Shown: positions 39,850-48,641 of the stretch, piece by piece
Numbering within the stretch: the stretch's first letter is position 1
Layout of the letters: each line of letters starts with the position of its first letter
Source: an uncultured Eubacteriales bacterium
GTDB taxonomy: Bacteria; Bacillota; Clostridia; Christensenellales; CAG-138
Assembly: GCA_902801845.1 (NCBI GenBank)
Contig: CADCJW010000003.1
Coordinates: 1-64,000, forward strand
Length of the DNA stretch: 64,000 nt
Reading direction: 5' to 3'
Notes under the pieces: model-generated
What the model was told of the DNA's origin: nothing
The model's input: only the letters and a program-made list of their open reading frames with translations
Databases searched by the model: none
Position numbers and translations under genes: made by a program

Positions 39850-40982
39850 AGAAGGGCAGCATCTTAGAAAGAGAAGGGGTCCAGGCGCTCATCGCCTCCC
39901 TCATCTGCATCCTGCTGGGCGTGTTGATCGGATATATCGTGCTCCTGTGCATCAACGCCGAGGGCGCCGGCGAGTCCATCGTCAACGTGCTCAAGAACTT
40001 TATGACCTATTCTAAGCCCGCCACCCAGTGGAAAAAGTTCGCCAACACCCTGGCCAAGACCATGCCCTTGGTGCTCTGCTCCTTGAGCATCCTGTTTGCG
40101 TACAAGGTGGGCCTCTTCAACATCGGCACCGCCGGCCAGTACGTGGCGGGCGCCTGCGCCTGTCTATACGGCGCCCTGGGCCTGAAGCTCCCCTGGTACG
40201 CCTGCATGCTCATGGCCATCTGTGCCGGGGCGCTCCTGGGCTGCATCGTGGGCTTCCTCAAGTCCTACTGCAACGTGAACGAGGTCATCTCGGGCATCAT
40301 GCTCAACTGGATCTCCCTCTACACCACCAACACCATCCTGTCCAAGGTGAAGGAAACCACCAGCCCCTACACCCTGTACATCAACAAGGTGAACCCCTCG
40401 GCCTTTTTGCCCAAGATGGGCCTCGATAAACTCTTCGGCAAGAACGAGTACGTGACCATCGCCATCCCCCTCACCATTCTCATCGCCATCGCGGTGGGCG
40501 TGGTGCTGGATCGGACCAAGTTCGGCTATGAGCTCAAGGCCACCGGTTACAACAAGAACGCTGCCAAGTACTGCGGCATGGCCGAGAAGCGGAACATCAT
40601 CCTGACCCTCATCATCTCCGGCGGCCTTGCAGGCCTGGGCGCTTCGTTCCTCTATCAGACGGGCTACATGCGCTGGGAGTGCACCCAGTCCTCCGTGCCG
40701 GGCATGGGCTTCAACGGCATCGCCGCCGCCTTCCTGGGAGGCCTGAGCCCCATCGGCACCCTCTTCTCCTCCTACTTCATCCAGCACATCACCGACGGCG
40801 GCGCCTTCGTGAACACCAACATGTACTGCGCCCAGATCTCCGATCTCATCTCCGCGGTGATCATCTATCTGTGCGGTTTCGTGCTCTTCATCAAGCTGAC
40901 CATCCGTAAGCTCCTCGCCAAGAGGGGAGAGAAGGCGCCCAAAACACCGGCCCCCGCTGCCGCGAAAGGAGGCGATCGGTAA
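39846..40982 (+). CDS. Nucleoside ABC transporter permease 1 (NupP/YufP-like)
   Basis: A 378-residue membrane protein of the BPD_transp_2 family with about ten helices. Typical segments: LAKTMPLVLCSLSILFAYKV, GLFNIGTAGQYVAGACACLY, NVNEVISGIMLNWISLY and GMGFNGIAAAFLGGLSPIGT (the EAA-like cytoplasmic loop region). A short Pro/Ala/Lys tail closes it. It overlaps the ATPase by 4 bases and the second permease by one base, so the three are made stoichiometrically. Confidence 0.94.
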   Translation: MKKGSILEREGVQALIASLICILLGVLIGYIVLLCINAEGAGESIVNVLKNFMTYSKPATQWKKFANTLAKTMPLVLCSLSILFAYKVGLFNIGTAGQYVAGACACLYGALGLKLPWYACMLMAICAGALLGCIVGFLKSYCNVNEVISGIMLNWISLYTTNTILSKVKETTSPYTLYINKVNPSAFLPKMGLDKLFGKNEYVTIAIPLTILIAIAVGVVLDRTKFGYELKATGYNKNAAKYCGMAEKRNIILTLIISGGLAGLGASFLYQTGYMRWECTQSSVPGMGFNGIAAAFLGGLSPIGTLFSSYFIQHITDGGAFVNTNMYCAQISDLISAVIIYLCGFVLFIKLTIRKLLAKRGEKAPKTPAPAAAKGGDR

Positions 40983-41923
40983 TGCTGTTGCTCATCCAAT
41001 ACACCCTGATCTTCTCCTCCGTGCTGACGCTGGTGGCCCTGGGCGGCTGTATCTCCGAGCATTCCGGCGTCATCAACCTGGGCCTTGAGGGCATCATGGT
41101 CATCGGCGCTCTGGGCGGCGCCCTGGTCATGAGCAACCTGGTGACGGTGCTTCCCTCCGCGCTGCTGGTCATCGTGGCGATCCTGGCGGCCATCCTCTTC
41201 GGCATGGCCTATTCCTGCCTGCTGGGCGTGGCCTGCATCAACTTCAAGGCGGACCAGACCCTGGTGGGCACCGCCATGAACCTCTTGGGCACGGCGGGCG
41301 CCACGGTCTTCGTGAAGGCCATGAACACCGCCGCCAACCCCGACAACCACTCCTCCGAGATCAGCTACGTGGCGGCTCGCGAGAAGTTCCTGGTGAACAT
41401 CGGCGGGTTCGAGTTCAACTGGTTCATGCTGCTGGTGATCGTGGCCGTAATCCTGGTCTTCATCATGCTCTATAAGACCAAGTTCGGCCTGCGCCTCATG
41501 GCCTGCGGCGAGCATCCTCAGGCGGCGGACTCCGTGGGCATCAACGTCTACAAGATGCGCTGGTCCGGCGTGCTCCTTTCCGGCATGCTGGGCGGCGTGG
41601 GCGGCCTCTGCTACATCCTGGCGGGCGTCTCCCTGTGGAAGTTCGAAAACGGTGTGGCCGGTTTCGGCTTCCTCGCCCTGGCGGTCATGATCTTCGGCCA
41701 GTGGAAGCCCATCCGCATCGCCGTTTCGGCCCTGCTCTTCGGCCTCTTCCGCGCCCTGTCCAACGTGTACGGCGGCTTCGACTTTTTGACCGCCCTGAAC
41801 ATCCCCGGCAACGTCTACAACATGCTGCCCTACATCATCTCCCTGGTGGTCCTGGCCTTCACCTCCAAGAAGTCCCGGGCCCCCAAGGCCGAGGGCATCC
41901 CCTACGACAAGGGCATGCGATGA
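40982..41923 (+). CDS. Nucleoside ABC transporter permease 2 (NupQ/YufQ-like)
   Basis: A 313-residue membrane protein, the second BPD_transp_2 permease, with about nine helices. Typical: YTLIFSSVLTLVALGGCISE, HSGVINLGLEGIMVIGALGG, FKADQTLVGTAMNLLG, and GVAGFGFLALAVMIFGQWKP. With permease 1 it forms the channel for the nucleoside-type importer whose binding protein is at 37009. It is followed by a terminator. Confidence 0.94.
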   Translation: MLLLIQYTLIFSSVLTLVALGGCISEHSGVINLGLEGIMVIGALGGALVMSNLVTVLPSALLVIVAILAAILFGMAYSCLLGVACINFKADQTLVGTAMNLLGTAGATVFVKAMNTAANPDNHSSEISYVAAREKFLVNIGGFEFNWFMLLVIVAVILVFIMLYKTKFGLRLMACGEHPQAADSVGINVYKMRWSGVLLSGMLGGVGGLCYILAGVSLWKFENGVAGFGFLALAVMIFGQWKPIRIAVSALLFGLFRALSNVYGGFDFLTALNIPGNVYNMLPYIISLVVLAFTSKKSRAPKAEGIPYDKGMR

Positions 41924-41938
41924 TCCCTGCTCTCTGCG

Positions 41939-41972
41939 ACGGAGAAGGTGAAAACCTTCTCCGTTTCTTTAT
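41939..41972 (+). terminator. Terminator of the nucleoside ABC operon
   Basis: ACGGAGAAGG (41939-41948) pairs with CCTTCTCCGT (41955-41964) around TGAAAA, then TTCTTTATG. Confidence 0.88.
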
Positions 41973-42004
41973 GTATTTATTTTGCATATGTATGCTAAAG
42001 GACC

Positions 42005-42033
42005 TTGCGCATGCCGGGAAGATTCGCTATACT
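42005..42033 (+). promoter_or_regulatory. Promoter of the Cys/His-repeat secreted protein
   Basis: TTGCGC (42005-42010), 17 bases, TATACT (42028-42033), leaving a leader of about 185 bases. Confidence 0.72.
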
Positions 42034-42039
42034 GTACAT

Positions 42040-42195
42040 AGGTATATTTTACCAAGGAAAGGCCGAACCGACCATGCTGCCAGCATACCAGTACCGACAG
42101 GAAAGGAGACGAACGGACCGGCGGACCCATGCCGTTCCGCCCTGTACTGCGGCCTTTTTTCAAGCGACCTGATGGCTTCAGGCCGCTTTTTGATT
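42040..42195 (+). promoter_or_regulatory. Structured leader with terminator, candidate attenuator or riboswitch
   Basis: Between promoter and gene the leader can fold as ATGCT/AGCAT (42074-42078/42082-42086), CAGTAC/GTACTG (42089-42094/42144-42149) enclosing GGCGGA/TCCGCC (42120-42125/42136-42141), and a terminator GCGGCCT/AGGCCGC (42149-42155/42180-42186) followed by TTTTT. The outer pairing and the terminator share base 42149 and T-runs flank both arms, the layout of a transcription attenuator. I could not match it to a riboswitch class that I know. Confidence 0.5.
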
Positions 42196-42223
42196 ACATC
42201 AAGCACAAGAAGGAGGAAGTTGT

Positions 42224-45046
42224 ATGAGAAACGGAAAACGGTTGCTGTCCTTGCTGCTGATCGCTCTGCTCATGCTGGGCGTCCTGCCGGCGGCGGCTCA
42301 TGCGGATCCGCCCAAGGGGGACACCCACGTGCACGATTGGTCTCTCATCTCTGATACCGCCACCTGTACGGCGGACGGCGTTAAGACCTGGAAGTGCTCC
42401 CTGTGTAACCAAACCTATTCCGAACCCTCGCCCGCTAAAGGCCACAACTGGGACAACGGGTCCTATACCGTGGAGCCCTCCTGCGTGGCAGATGGGGTCA
42501 TGACCTACACCTGCACCCGCTGTGGCGCGACCCGGACCGAAACCATTCCCAGGAAGGGCCACCAGAGCGCGCCTCTGAAGGCCAAGGATCCCACCTGCAC
42601 GGAGCCCGGCCTGGCGGAGGGCCGCATCTGCAGCGTCTGCGGTGCCATCCTCCGGTCCCAGGACGAGATCCCGCCTCTGGGCCATACCTGGTCGGAGTGG
42701 GCCAACTTGAAGGAGGCCACCTGCACCGAGGCTGGGGCTGAGACCCATACCTGCATCGTCTGCGGGGTGGAGGAGACCCGTACCGTGGATCCTAAGGGCC
42801 ATCAGCCGGAGACCCTGCCCGGCAAGGCGGCCACCTGCACGGAAGCGGGTCTCACCGAGGGGCAGAGGTGCCTCGTCTGCGGCGCCGTGCTAAAGGCCCA
42901 GCAGGCCCTACCCGCCACGGGCCACAGCTGGGACGAGGGCCAGGTCACCAGAGAGCCCAGCGGCTTCACCCCCGGCGTCAGGACCTTCACCTGTAAAAAT
43001 GACCCCGGCCACACCCGCACGGAGGAGATCGACCCGGCCCCCTGGCTCTTTGCCACGTTCACCGGCTCGATCCCCGACTTCACCACCTTCGAAGCGTCCA
43101 CCCATGATCTGACGCCCCTTACCATCACGGAGCATCCCCAGGATGGCGCCGTCACCCGCCACGGCGGCGACAGCCTCACCCTCCATGTGGCAGCCACCGG
43201 CGGCACGGGGGACTATACCTATGAGTGGAAATACAGACCCACCTACAACTCGACCATAGGAAACATTATCAGCTGGACGTTTCTTCATACCTCCGGAAAG
43301 CAGACCGAGCCGGTCTTTGAAGCCTACGACGGCAACATGCGGTACTGGTGCGTGGTCACCGACTCTGCCGGCAACACCGCCCAGTCGGAGACGGCCATCG
43401 TTAGCTATAAGCTGGGCATTGCCAAGCAACCCGACAACGCCAATCTGCAGCCCACCGGGAAGGCCACCCTCTCCTGCCTCGCGGAGGACGGCTCCGGAAG
43501 CTATTCCTACCGCTGGATCGACAATCAGGACAACGAGATCGGCGTGGGTTCCTCCATCGACGTGACCGAGATCGGCGACTATATGTGCATAGCCACCGAC
43601 GATCAGACCGGCGAAACCGCCTCCTCCTATGTGGCCACCGTCTATGACACCGAGCCCTTCACCCTGGTGTATTTCACCGGGGACGCGGAGTATGTTCCGG
43701 AAGGGGAAGGATCGGGCATCCTGATGGCCGAATTCAAAGGCGGCGTCCAGCCCTATGAGATCTGGTGGGACAAGGACGGCGAAGCCCACGAGTCCCAGGA
43801 GGGCGACATGAACGAAAACTATGGCTCCGTGGTCCATATCACCACCGTGGGCGACTACACCGTTCACGCCGTGGATGCCATGGGCGAGGTCATCACCGCT
43901 ACCAGCCACCTCACCGCCCCCAAGCTCACCATTGTGGAGCAGCCCGTGGGCGGCACGATCCCGAAGGGTAAATGTCTTCCCATCAGCGTAACCGTGTCGG
44001 ATGGCGAAGCGCCGTATCACTACAAACTCTATTGGAACGGGAATAATCTGGTAAGCAGCGAGCAAGATAATCATGCTTCGTTTAGCGCTTGGGAATCTGG
44101 CGAATACTATATCCATATTGAGGATAGCCAGGGCCGCCAGGCGGATTCTGACGTGGTCACCTGCGAGAACGCCGTCTTCCGCATCAAGGACCAGACCGAA
44201 TCGGCGTCCCTCGCAAAGCCCGGAGACACCGCGTCGCTGTTTGTGGAAGCCGAGGGCGGTATAGAGCCCTATACCTACCTTTGGTCATTGAAGATAGGCA
44301 ACACCCGATACAAGGTGGCAGAAAGCAGAACCGTTACCGCCGACAAGCCCGGCGAATATCTGTGCCGTGTGGTGGACACCGATGGGGAGATGATTCACAG
44401 CAAGACGATCCTGGTCGGCTACACCGGCGATACGCCGATCATCACCAAGCAGCCCGTTGGAGGTAATCTTGTGTATGGCGGTTCGGTCTATCTTTCCTGT
44501 GCTGCCGTTTCTGGCTCCGGAGGCGAACTGCGCTATGAGTGGGAGAGGAGCACGACCGCAGCAGGCATGAGACCCAGTTGGGGCAAAGCTTCTCGCAGCG
44601 GAGGATCGACCTGGTATATGGAAGCGTCTGCGGCCGGCGCGTACCACTGCAGGGTCACTGATACCAAGACGGGCAAGTATACATTTACCCAGACAGTGTT
44701 CGTGACGAGAGATTTCTCAGCCACGGCAGAGGGACACACATACAGTTTGCAGCCTAGCGAATATTTTTACACGCTCCACATTCAGGGCGGCACAGCCCCC
44801 TATACCGTAAAAGTCTACCTGATAACGGAACGCTCCGAATTCAATCCGAAGACAATTCTATGGCGTACGCATACGGTTGCCACAGATGAGGAAGCGCTAA
44901 ATTTCGCAGAACAGATACCTAGATATTGGAATTATTCATATTACTATGCGCCGGATAACGAATGGATAAGGGCTTTTGAGAGCACAAAAGCATTTGCCAT
45001 CATTACGGACGCCGAGGGCAAGACCACAAGGGTAGATATACGGTAA
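42224..45046 (+). CDS. Secreted protein with Cys/His repeats and Ig-like domains
   Basis: A 940-residue exported protein. Signal peptide (MRNGKRLLSLLLIALLMLGV, cleavage near AHA). Residues about 35-270 carry six repeats, each of the form CTxxG...CxxC...GH (for example TWKCSLCNQTYSEPSPAKGH and CSVCGAILRSQDEIPPLGH), which could bind metal or fold as small Cys-stabilised units. Residues 290-940 hold about seven Ig-like domains of the type YTYEWKYRP...YWCVVTDSAG, with repeated IxxQPxG starts (ITEHPQDG, IAKQPDN, IVEQPVGG, ITKQPVGG). No sortase or SLH anchor is seen. A surface or extracellular binding role is inferred. SD AAGGAGG. Confidence 0.8.
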   Translation: MRNGKRLLSLLLIALLMLGVLPAAAHADPPKGDTHVHDWSLISDTATCTADGVKTWKCSLCNQTYSEPSPAKGHNWDNGSYTVEPSCVADGVMTYTCTRCGATRTETIPRKGHQSAPLKAKDPTCTEPGLAEGRICSVCGAILRSQDEIPPLGHTWSEWANLKEATCTEAGAETHTCIVCGVEETRTVDPKGHQPETLPGKAATCTEAGLTEGQRCLVCGAVLKAQQALPATGHSWDEGQVTREPSGFTPGVRTFTCKNDPGHTRTEEIDPAPWLFATFTGSIPDFTTFEASTHDLTPLTITEHPQDGAVTRHGGDSLTLHVAATGGTGDYTYEWKYRPTYNSTIGNIISWTFLHTSGKQTEPVFEAYDGNMRYWCVVTDSAGNTAQSETAIVSYKLGIAKQPDNANLQPTGKATLSCLAEDGSGSYSYRWIDNQDNEIGVGSSIDVTEIGDYMCIATDDQTGETASSYVATVYDTEPFTLVYFTGDAEYVPEGEGSGILMAEFKGGVQPYEIWWDKDGEAHESQEGDMNENYGSVVHITTVGDYTVHAVDAMGEVITATSHLTAPKLTIVEQPVGGTIPKGKCLPISVTVSDGEAPYHYKLYWNGNNLVSSEQDNHASFSAWESGEYYIHIEDSQGRQADSDVVTCENAVFRIKDQTESASLAKPGDTASLFVEAEGGIEPYTYLWSLKIGNTRYKVAESRTVTADKPGEYLCRVVDTDGEMIHSKTILVGYTGDTPIITKQPVGGNLVYGGSVYLSCAAVSGSGGELRYEWERSTTAAGMRPSWGKASRSGGSTWYMEASAAGAYHCRVTDTKTGKYTFTQTVFVTRDFSATAEGHTYSLQPSEYFYTLHIQGGTAPYTVKVYLITERSEFNPKTILWRTHTVATDEEALNFAEQIPRYWNYSYYYAPDNEWIRAFESTKAFAIITDAEGKTTRVDIR

Positions 45047-45108
45047 CGGATTCTTCCCGTTATGATCCATAAACCCAGCATGAACCATCATCCGAAAGGA
45101 GTATTGAT

Positions 45109-46068
45109 ATGAAAAAGCTGTGTATGATCCTGCTGGCGGCCCTGCTGCTGCTCTCGGCGGCCTGCACCGCCAAGGCGCCCCAGGAGAGCGCCGCTCCCGC
45201 CGCCACCGACGCCCCTGCGGCCACCGATGCCATCCTGAGCGCCAGCGAAGAACCTATGAACGAAGCTACGCCTGAACCTACCACTGAACCCACCCCCGAG
45301 CCCACCCCCGAGCCCACGCCCGAGCCCACAGCTGAGCCCACCGCCGAACCCACGGCCGAGCCCACCGCGGAACCTACCCCTGAGCCCACCCCCGAGCCCA
45401 CCCCCGAGCCCACCCGGCCGCCCAGGCCGGAGGAGCCCGAGTATGAGCCCCTGCCAGAGGAGTATCTGCCCCTCAGTCAGCGGGTCCTGGGTGACTGGTT
45501 CGCGGAGCAGGCGGGTCTCGTGATCGCCCTTTCCCTCACGGAGGACGGCTACACCCTGTCCGTCCCGGGCACGGACCCCCAGACCGGCCAGTGGGAGGAG
45601 AAGGACGGCATGGTCGTGTTGGACGGCGACGGGGAAAGCGCCCTGCTCGTTCTGGACGACGTGCTTCGCCTGGACGCCCTGGGTCTGCTCTTTACCAGGG
45701 AGCAGCCCCTGACCTATGTGCCTGCCGACCTTTTCGCCGACGCCCAGACGGGCAGCTTTGACGGCTTCTGGAAGGCCCACTTCGTGGCCGTGGGGAACGG
45801 CGTCATGCTGGCTCAGGCTCTGGCGGAGGACGCCTTCGTCTACATCGAGGGCACCAACGTGGCCCTGGGCGGCCAGCGCTTCGGCGACATGATCCGGGTG
45901 TTCACCCCCGCGGACGGCGCCCTGACCCTCACCGAGGGGGAATCCACGATCTCCCTCCAGCTCCAGCAGGACGGCTTCCTGCGCCTCACCGTCGCCGGAC
46001 CTGAGCCCGTCACCATCTACCTTATGCCAGCCCTGATCCCCGGCCAGGAACTCCCGGCGGCAGAATGA
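45109..46068 (+). CDS. Lipoprotein with TPEP linker, function unknown
   Basis: A 319-residue lipoprotein. The signal peptide ends LSAA-C (Cys19). It is followed by an Ala-rich stretch and a Thr-Pro-Glu-Pro linker (about residues 52-105, perfect TPEP/TAEP repeats). The C-terminal 200 residues form a beta-rich domain (WFAEQAGLVIALSLTEDGYT, then QWEEKDGMVVLDGDGES and FDGFWKAHFVAVGNG), possibly a duplicated lipocalin-like barrel; no named family recognised. SD AAAGGAG. It follows the Cys/His-repeat gene by 62 bases without a visible terminator, so both may share a message. Confidence 0.72.
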   Translation: MKKLCMILLAALLLLSAACTAKAPQESAAPAATDAPAATDAILSASEEPMNEATPEPTTEPTPEPTPEPTPEPTAEPTAEPTAEPTAEPTPEPTPEPTPEPTRPPRPEEPEYEPLPEEYLPLSQRVLGDWFAEQAGLVIALSLTEDGYTLSVPGTDPQTGQWEEKDGMVVLDGDGESALLVLDDVLRLDALGLLFTREQPLTYVPADLFADAQTGSFDGFWKAHFVAVGNGVMLAQALAEDAFVYIEGTNVALGGQRFGDMIRVFTPADGALTLTEGESTISLQLQQDGFLRLTVAGPEPVTIYLMPALIPGQELPAAE

Positions 46069-46093
46069 TCTTTCAAAACGTATCTACAACATG

Positions 46094-46130
46094 GAAGAAA
46101 GCAGACGACCGTCTGCTTTCTTCTTGTTTT
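46094..46130. terminator. Terminator between convergent genes
   Basis: GAAGAAAGCAGACG (46094-46107) and CGTCTGCTTTCTTC (46110-46123) form a stem of at least 12 bp with TTGTTTT on the plus side. It can serve the lipoprotein gene and, with its A-rich left flank, the leftward protease gene. Confidence 0.8.
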
Positions 46131-46139
46131 GCCTGTGTT

Positions 46140-46175
46140 TCGTCTTCCGCTTCTCTCGGAAGAGAAAAAGGAACA
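46140..46175 (+). repeat. Hairpin repeat family R1, decayed copy d
   Basis: The R1 preface CCGCTTCTCT is joined to the right arm GGAAGAGAAAAAGGAAC; most of the left arm is missing. A short CTTCCG/CGGAAG pairing remains. Confidence 0.45.
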
Positions 46176-46178
46176 TAT

Positions 46179-47123
46179 TTACTGAGCCAGCCCTTGTGTA
46201 AGCTCCGGGTGGTTCATGACGTACGCCACCAGCGCCATGACGCCCACGCTGATGAGCAGGAACAGGATCATGCCCCCGTTGGCGAACATGGTACCCACGG
46301 CTCCGGGCGACATGGTTTTCTCCACATGGAAAAGCTTCCGCATGGTGAAGAACAGCACGCAGCCCGCGATGGCCACGATCACCACCAGGAAGGAGGCGGC
46401 GGGGACCAGCAGCGGCAGCACCCCGCCCAGGAAGTTGATGCAGGCGTGGATGCCCATGGTGTACAGGATGTTCCCCGTGCGGATATACACGTAGGCAAGG
46501 AGCATCCCCAGCAGCGCCGCGTAGAAAAACTGGGTCAGATTCCCATGGAACAGCCCGAAGGTGACCCCGGAAAAGAGGATGGCGGGCCACTCCCCGAAGG
46601 GCAGCACCCGATCCACGAGCACCTTCCGGAACACCAGCTCCTCGAACACCGGCGCCAGCACCACGAAAGCCATGACCGTCTCCACCGAAGCCCCGGCGGC
46701 GGTGGCCAGCTGGCCGATCAGGTCCACGGAGCCTGGGGAGACCAGCATGTTGATGCCCATGCCCACCAGATTCCCCAGGAGCATACTGGCATAGCTGATG
46801 CACACCAGGGCCAGGAACCGGCCCATGGTCAGCCTGGCTTTCTCCGGCCGTTCGGTGGGCAGCCGGCGGCCCGCCAGCAGTATCACCGGCAGGGTGAAGC
46901 AGGCCGTACTTAGCCCGCCCACCAAAAAGGCGTGGGTCTGGGCGTCAAAGCCGGGGAACACCGCCGCCAGCAGGGTGGGCAGCAGCTGGCTGAACAACAG
47001 CCCCAAGCAGAGCCCCAGGGCCATGCGGCTATAGGTTCGGCGCATGACCCGCCTGGAGAACGCGGGAACGGGCGCCTCAACCGGCTCGTCCGCGGTATAT
47101 TCGATGGTTTCGTTTTCGTTCAT
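46179..47123 (-). CDS. CPBP family intramembrane metalloprotease
   Basis: A 314-residue membrane protein of the CPBP/CAAX-protease (ABI) family with about eight helices. All motifs are present: EELVFRKVL (EExxxR), GVTFGLFHGN (FxxxH) and GIHACIN (HxxxN/D). Members cleave prenylated or membrane peptides, and some protect against bacteriocins. The start at 47123 has AGGAGG on its strand; an ATG/GTG 11 codons upstream is weaker. Monocistronic, divergent from yqfC. Confidence 0.9.
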   Translation of the reverse strand: MNENETIEYTADEPVEAPVPAFSRRVMRRTYSRMALGLCLGLLFSQLLPTLLAAVFPGFDAQTHAFLVGGLSTACFTLPVILLAGRRLPTERPEKARLTMGRFLALVCISYASMLLGNLVGMGINMLVSPGSVDLIGQLATAAGASVETVMAFVVLAPVFEELVFRKVLVDRVLPFGEWPAILFSGVTFGLFHGNLTQFFYAALLGMLLAYVYIRTGNILYTMGIHACINFLGGVLPLLVPAASFLVVIVAIAGCVLFFTMRKLFHVEKTMSPGAVGTMFANGGMILFLLISVGVMALVAYVMNHPELTQGLAQ

Positions 47124-47206
47124 GGATCTTCCTCCTAATTCGATACCAACTACCATAGCAGAAAAACTTCCCGTTGTACAGGACCAGTATTTGCATATGC
47201 TGAACC

Positions 47207-47476
47207 ATGAGGAAAGATTTGTTGAAAAAAGCCATCCGTTTTTTGGATCTGCCCGAGGACGTGGACCCCAACGTGCCCCGGATCACCGTGGTGGGCCGGG
47301 AGCTGATGCTGGTGGAGAACGTGGCGGGCATCCGCCGCTGCACCCCGGAGGAGGTGGTCCTGCTGACGGGCCGGGATACCCTGCAGATATCGGGGGAGGG
47401 CCTTCGGGTGAAGGAGCTGGGGGAGAGCCGGGCCCTGCTCACGGGGCGGCTCTCGGGATGGGGGTTCGAGGCGTGA
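47207..47476 (+). CDS. yqfC: Sporulation protein YqfC (YabP family)
   Basis: An 89-residue protein of the YabP/YqfC family. In Bacillus yqfC is transcribed by sigma-E in the mother cell during sporulation. Typical sequence: PRITVVGRELMLVENVAGIR, then CTPEEVVLLTGRDTLQISGEGL. The stop overlaps the yqfD start. Upstream, CATATGCT at 47195-47202 vaguely resembles a sigma-E -10 box but is too close to the start to be certain. Presence of yqfC-yqfD supports an endospore-forming organism. Confidence 0.9.
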   Translation: MRKDLLKKAIRFLDLPEDVDPNVPRITVVGRELMLVENVAGIRRCTPEEVVLLTGRDTLQISGEGLRVKELGESRALLTGRLSGWGFEA

Positions 47477-48633
47477 AATTCATGTGGCGATTTTCAAAGG
47501 AGTATGTTATAATCCAAATTGAAGGAGTATATCCCGAGCGCCTGACGTCCCTGCTCCAGGGGGAGGGCGTCCCCCTGCGAAACGTCTACCGGCCCCAGCC
47601 GGGGACCCTGGTCTGCACCCTGCCCGCCCGGGACTTTCACCGGCTCCACCGGCTGAATCGCCGCTGCCGCTGCCAAATCCGCATCCGAAAGAAAGGCGGC
47701 GGGCGATACTCTCTGCGGCCCCTGTGGCGTCGGCGGGTGCTGGTTTTGGGGATGCTCTTTACGCTCCTCATTATCTGGTGGGCCTCCCGGCGGGTCTGGT
47801 TTCTGGACGTTCGGGACTGCCAGCCCATGGATGCGGAGGTCCTGCGCATGGCCCTCTACGAACAGGGTCTGCGGCCGGGGCGAAAGCTGTCGAACATGCC
47901 CCTCTCCGCCATCGGGGATTATGTGGCCGCCCAGTACGAGGAGATCGCCTTTTTGGAGCTCCACGTGGACGGGATCTTCCTCCGGGTCCGGACCAAGAGG
48001 GCCCTTGCCCAGGGGGAGAAGCTGGATCTGTCCGTCCCCTGCGATCTGGTGTCCGCCAAGGCGGGGGTCGTCACCGGCCTTACCGCCTATGGGGGACGGG
48101 CTCAGGTGAAGGTGGGGGACCGGGTCCAAAAGGGACAGCTGCTCATCGCGGGCCGTGTGACAGCCCGGGACGGGAGCATGAGCTATCAGACCCACGCCTA
48201 TGGAGAAGTGCTGGCGGCGGTCCTGTATACCAGTGCCGTCCCAGCTCCCAAAACCACGGTGGAGTGGGCCGAAACGGGAAAGGTCGCTCCCTACGCCGCC
48301 CTGGTTTGGAAGGGGAAGCCCCTTTGGGTGCGGCGCTGCCCCTTCGCCGACGGGGAATGGACCGTGGAGACCACCGTATCCCTGTCTCCCTGGCCCCTCA
48401 GCGTATGCAGGGGGACCTGGCGGGAGAAGGTAAAGCAAGAGCGGCCCCTGAGCGAGGCGGAGCGGAAGGAGGCGGCCCTCTTCGAGGCGGAGCGCATGGC
48501 TCTATTGCAGGTGCCCCGCCAGGCAAAGATCATCATGATCGACCGGCACACGGAACGAAAGCAGGGGGAGCTCTACGGCGTCTGCACCGTGACGGCGGAG
48601 GAGAACATAGGACGAACAAAGGAGATCGAATAA
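47473..48633 (+). CDS. yqfD: Sporulation protein YqfD
   Basis: A 386-residue stage-IV-type sporulation protein of unknown mechanism, membrane-anchored. An N-terminal cytoplasmic alpha/beta part (EYVIIQIEGVYPERLTSLLQ) leads to one transmembrane helix (VLVLGMLFTLLIIWWASRRV, about residues 92-112) and an extracytoplasmic domain with AYGGRAQVKVGDRVQKGQLL and SYQTHAYGEVLA. GTG at 47473 overlaps the yqfC stop (GTGA) and aligns with the Bacillus N-terminus; ATG 47482 is an alternative. Length matches the family. Confidence 0.92.
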   Translation: MKFMWRFSKEYVIIQIEGVYPERLTSLLQGEGVPLRNVYRPQPGTLVCTLPARDFHRLHRLNRRCRCQIRIRKKGGGRYSLRPLWRRRVLVLGMLFTLLIIWWASRRVWFLDVRDCQPMDAEVLRMALYEQGLRPGRKLSNMPLSAIGDYVAAQYEEIAFLELHVDGIFLRVRTKRALAQGEKLDLSVPCDLVSAKAGVVTGLTAYGGRAQVKVGDRVQKGQLLIAGRVTARDGSMSYQTHAYGEVLAAVLYTSAVPAPKTTVEWAETGKVAPYAALVWKGKPLWVRRCPFADGEWTVETTVSLSPWPLSVCRGTWREKVKQERPLSEAERKEAALFEAERMALLQVPRQAKIIMIDRHTERKQGELYGVCTVTAEENIGRTKEIE

Positions 48634-48641
48634 ACACAGGC

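Noticed and set aside
42040-42195. Leader considered as a c-di-GMP-I, T-box or ZTP riboswitch
   Set aside because: The conserved core sequences of those classes are not present; only the attenuator layout is supported.
47044-47472. Upstream extension of the yqfD frame into yqfC and the intergenic region
   Set aside because: The extension is antisense to the CPBP gene start and out of frame with yqfC; the conserved YqfD N-terminus begins at the overlapping GTG.
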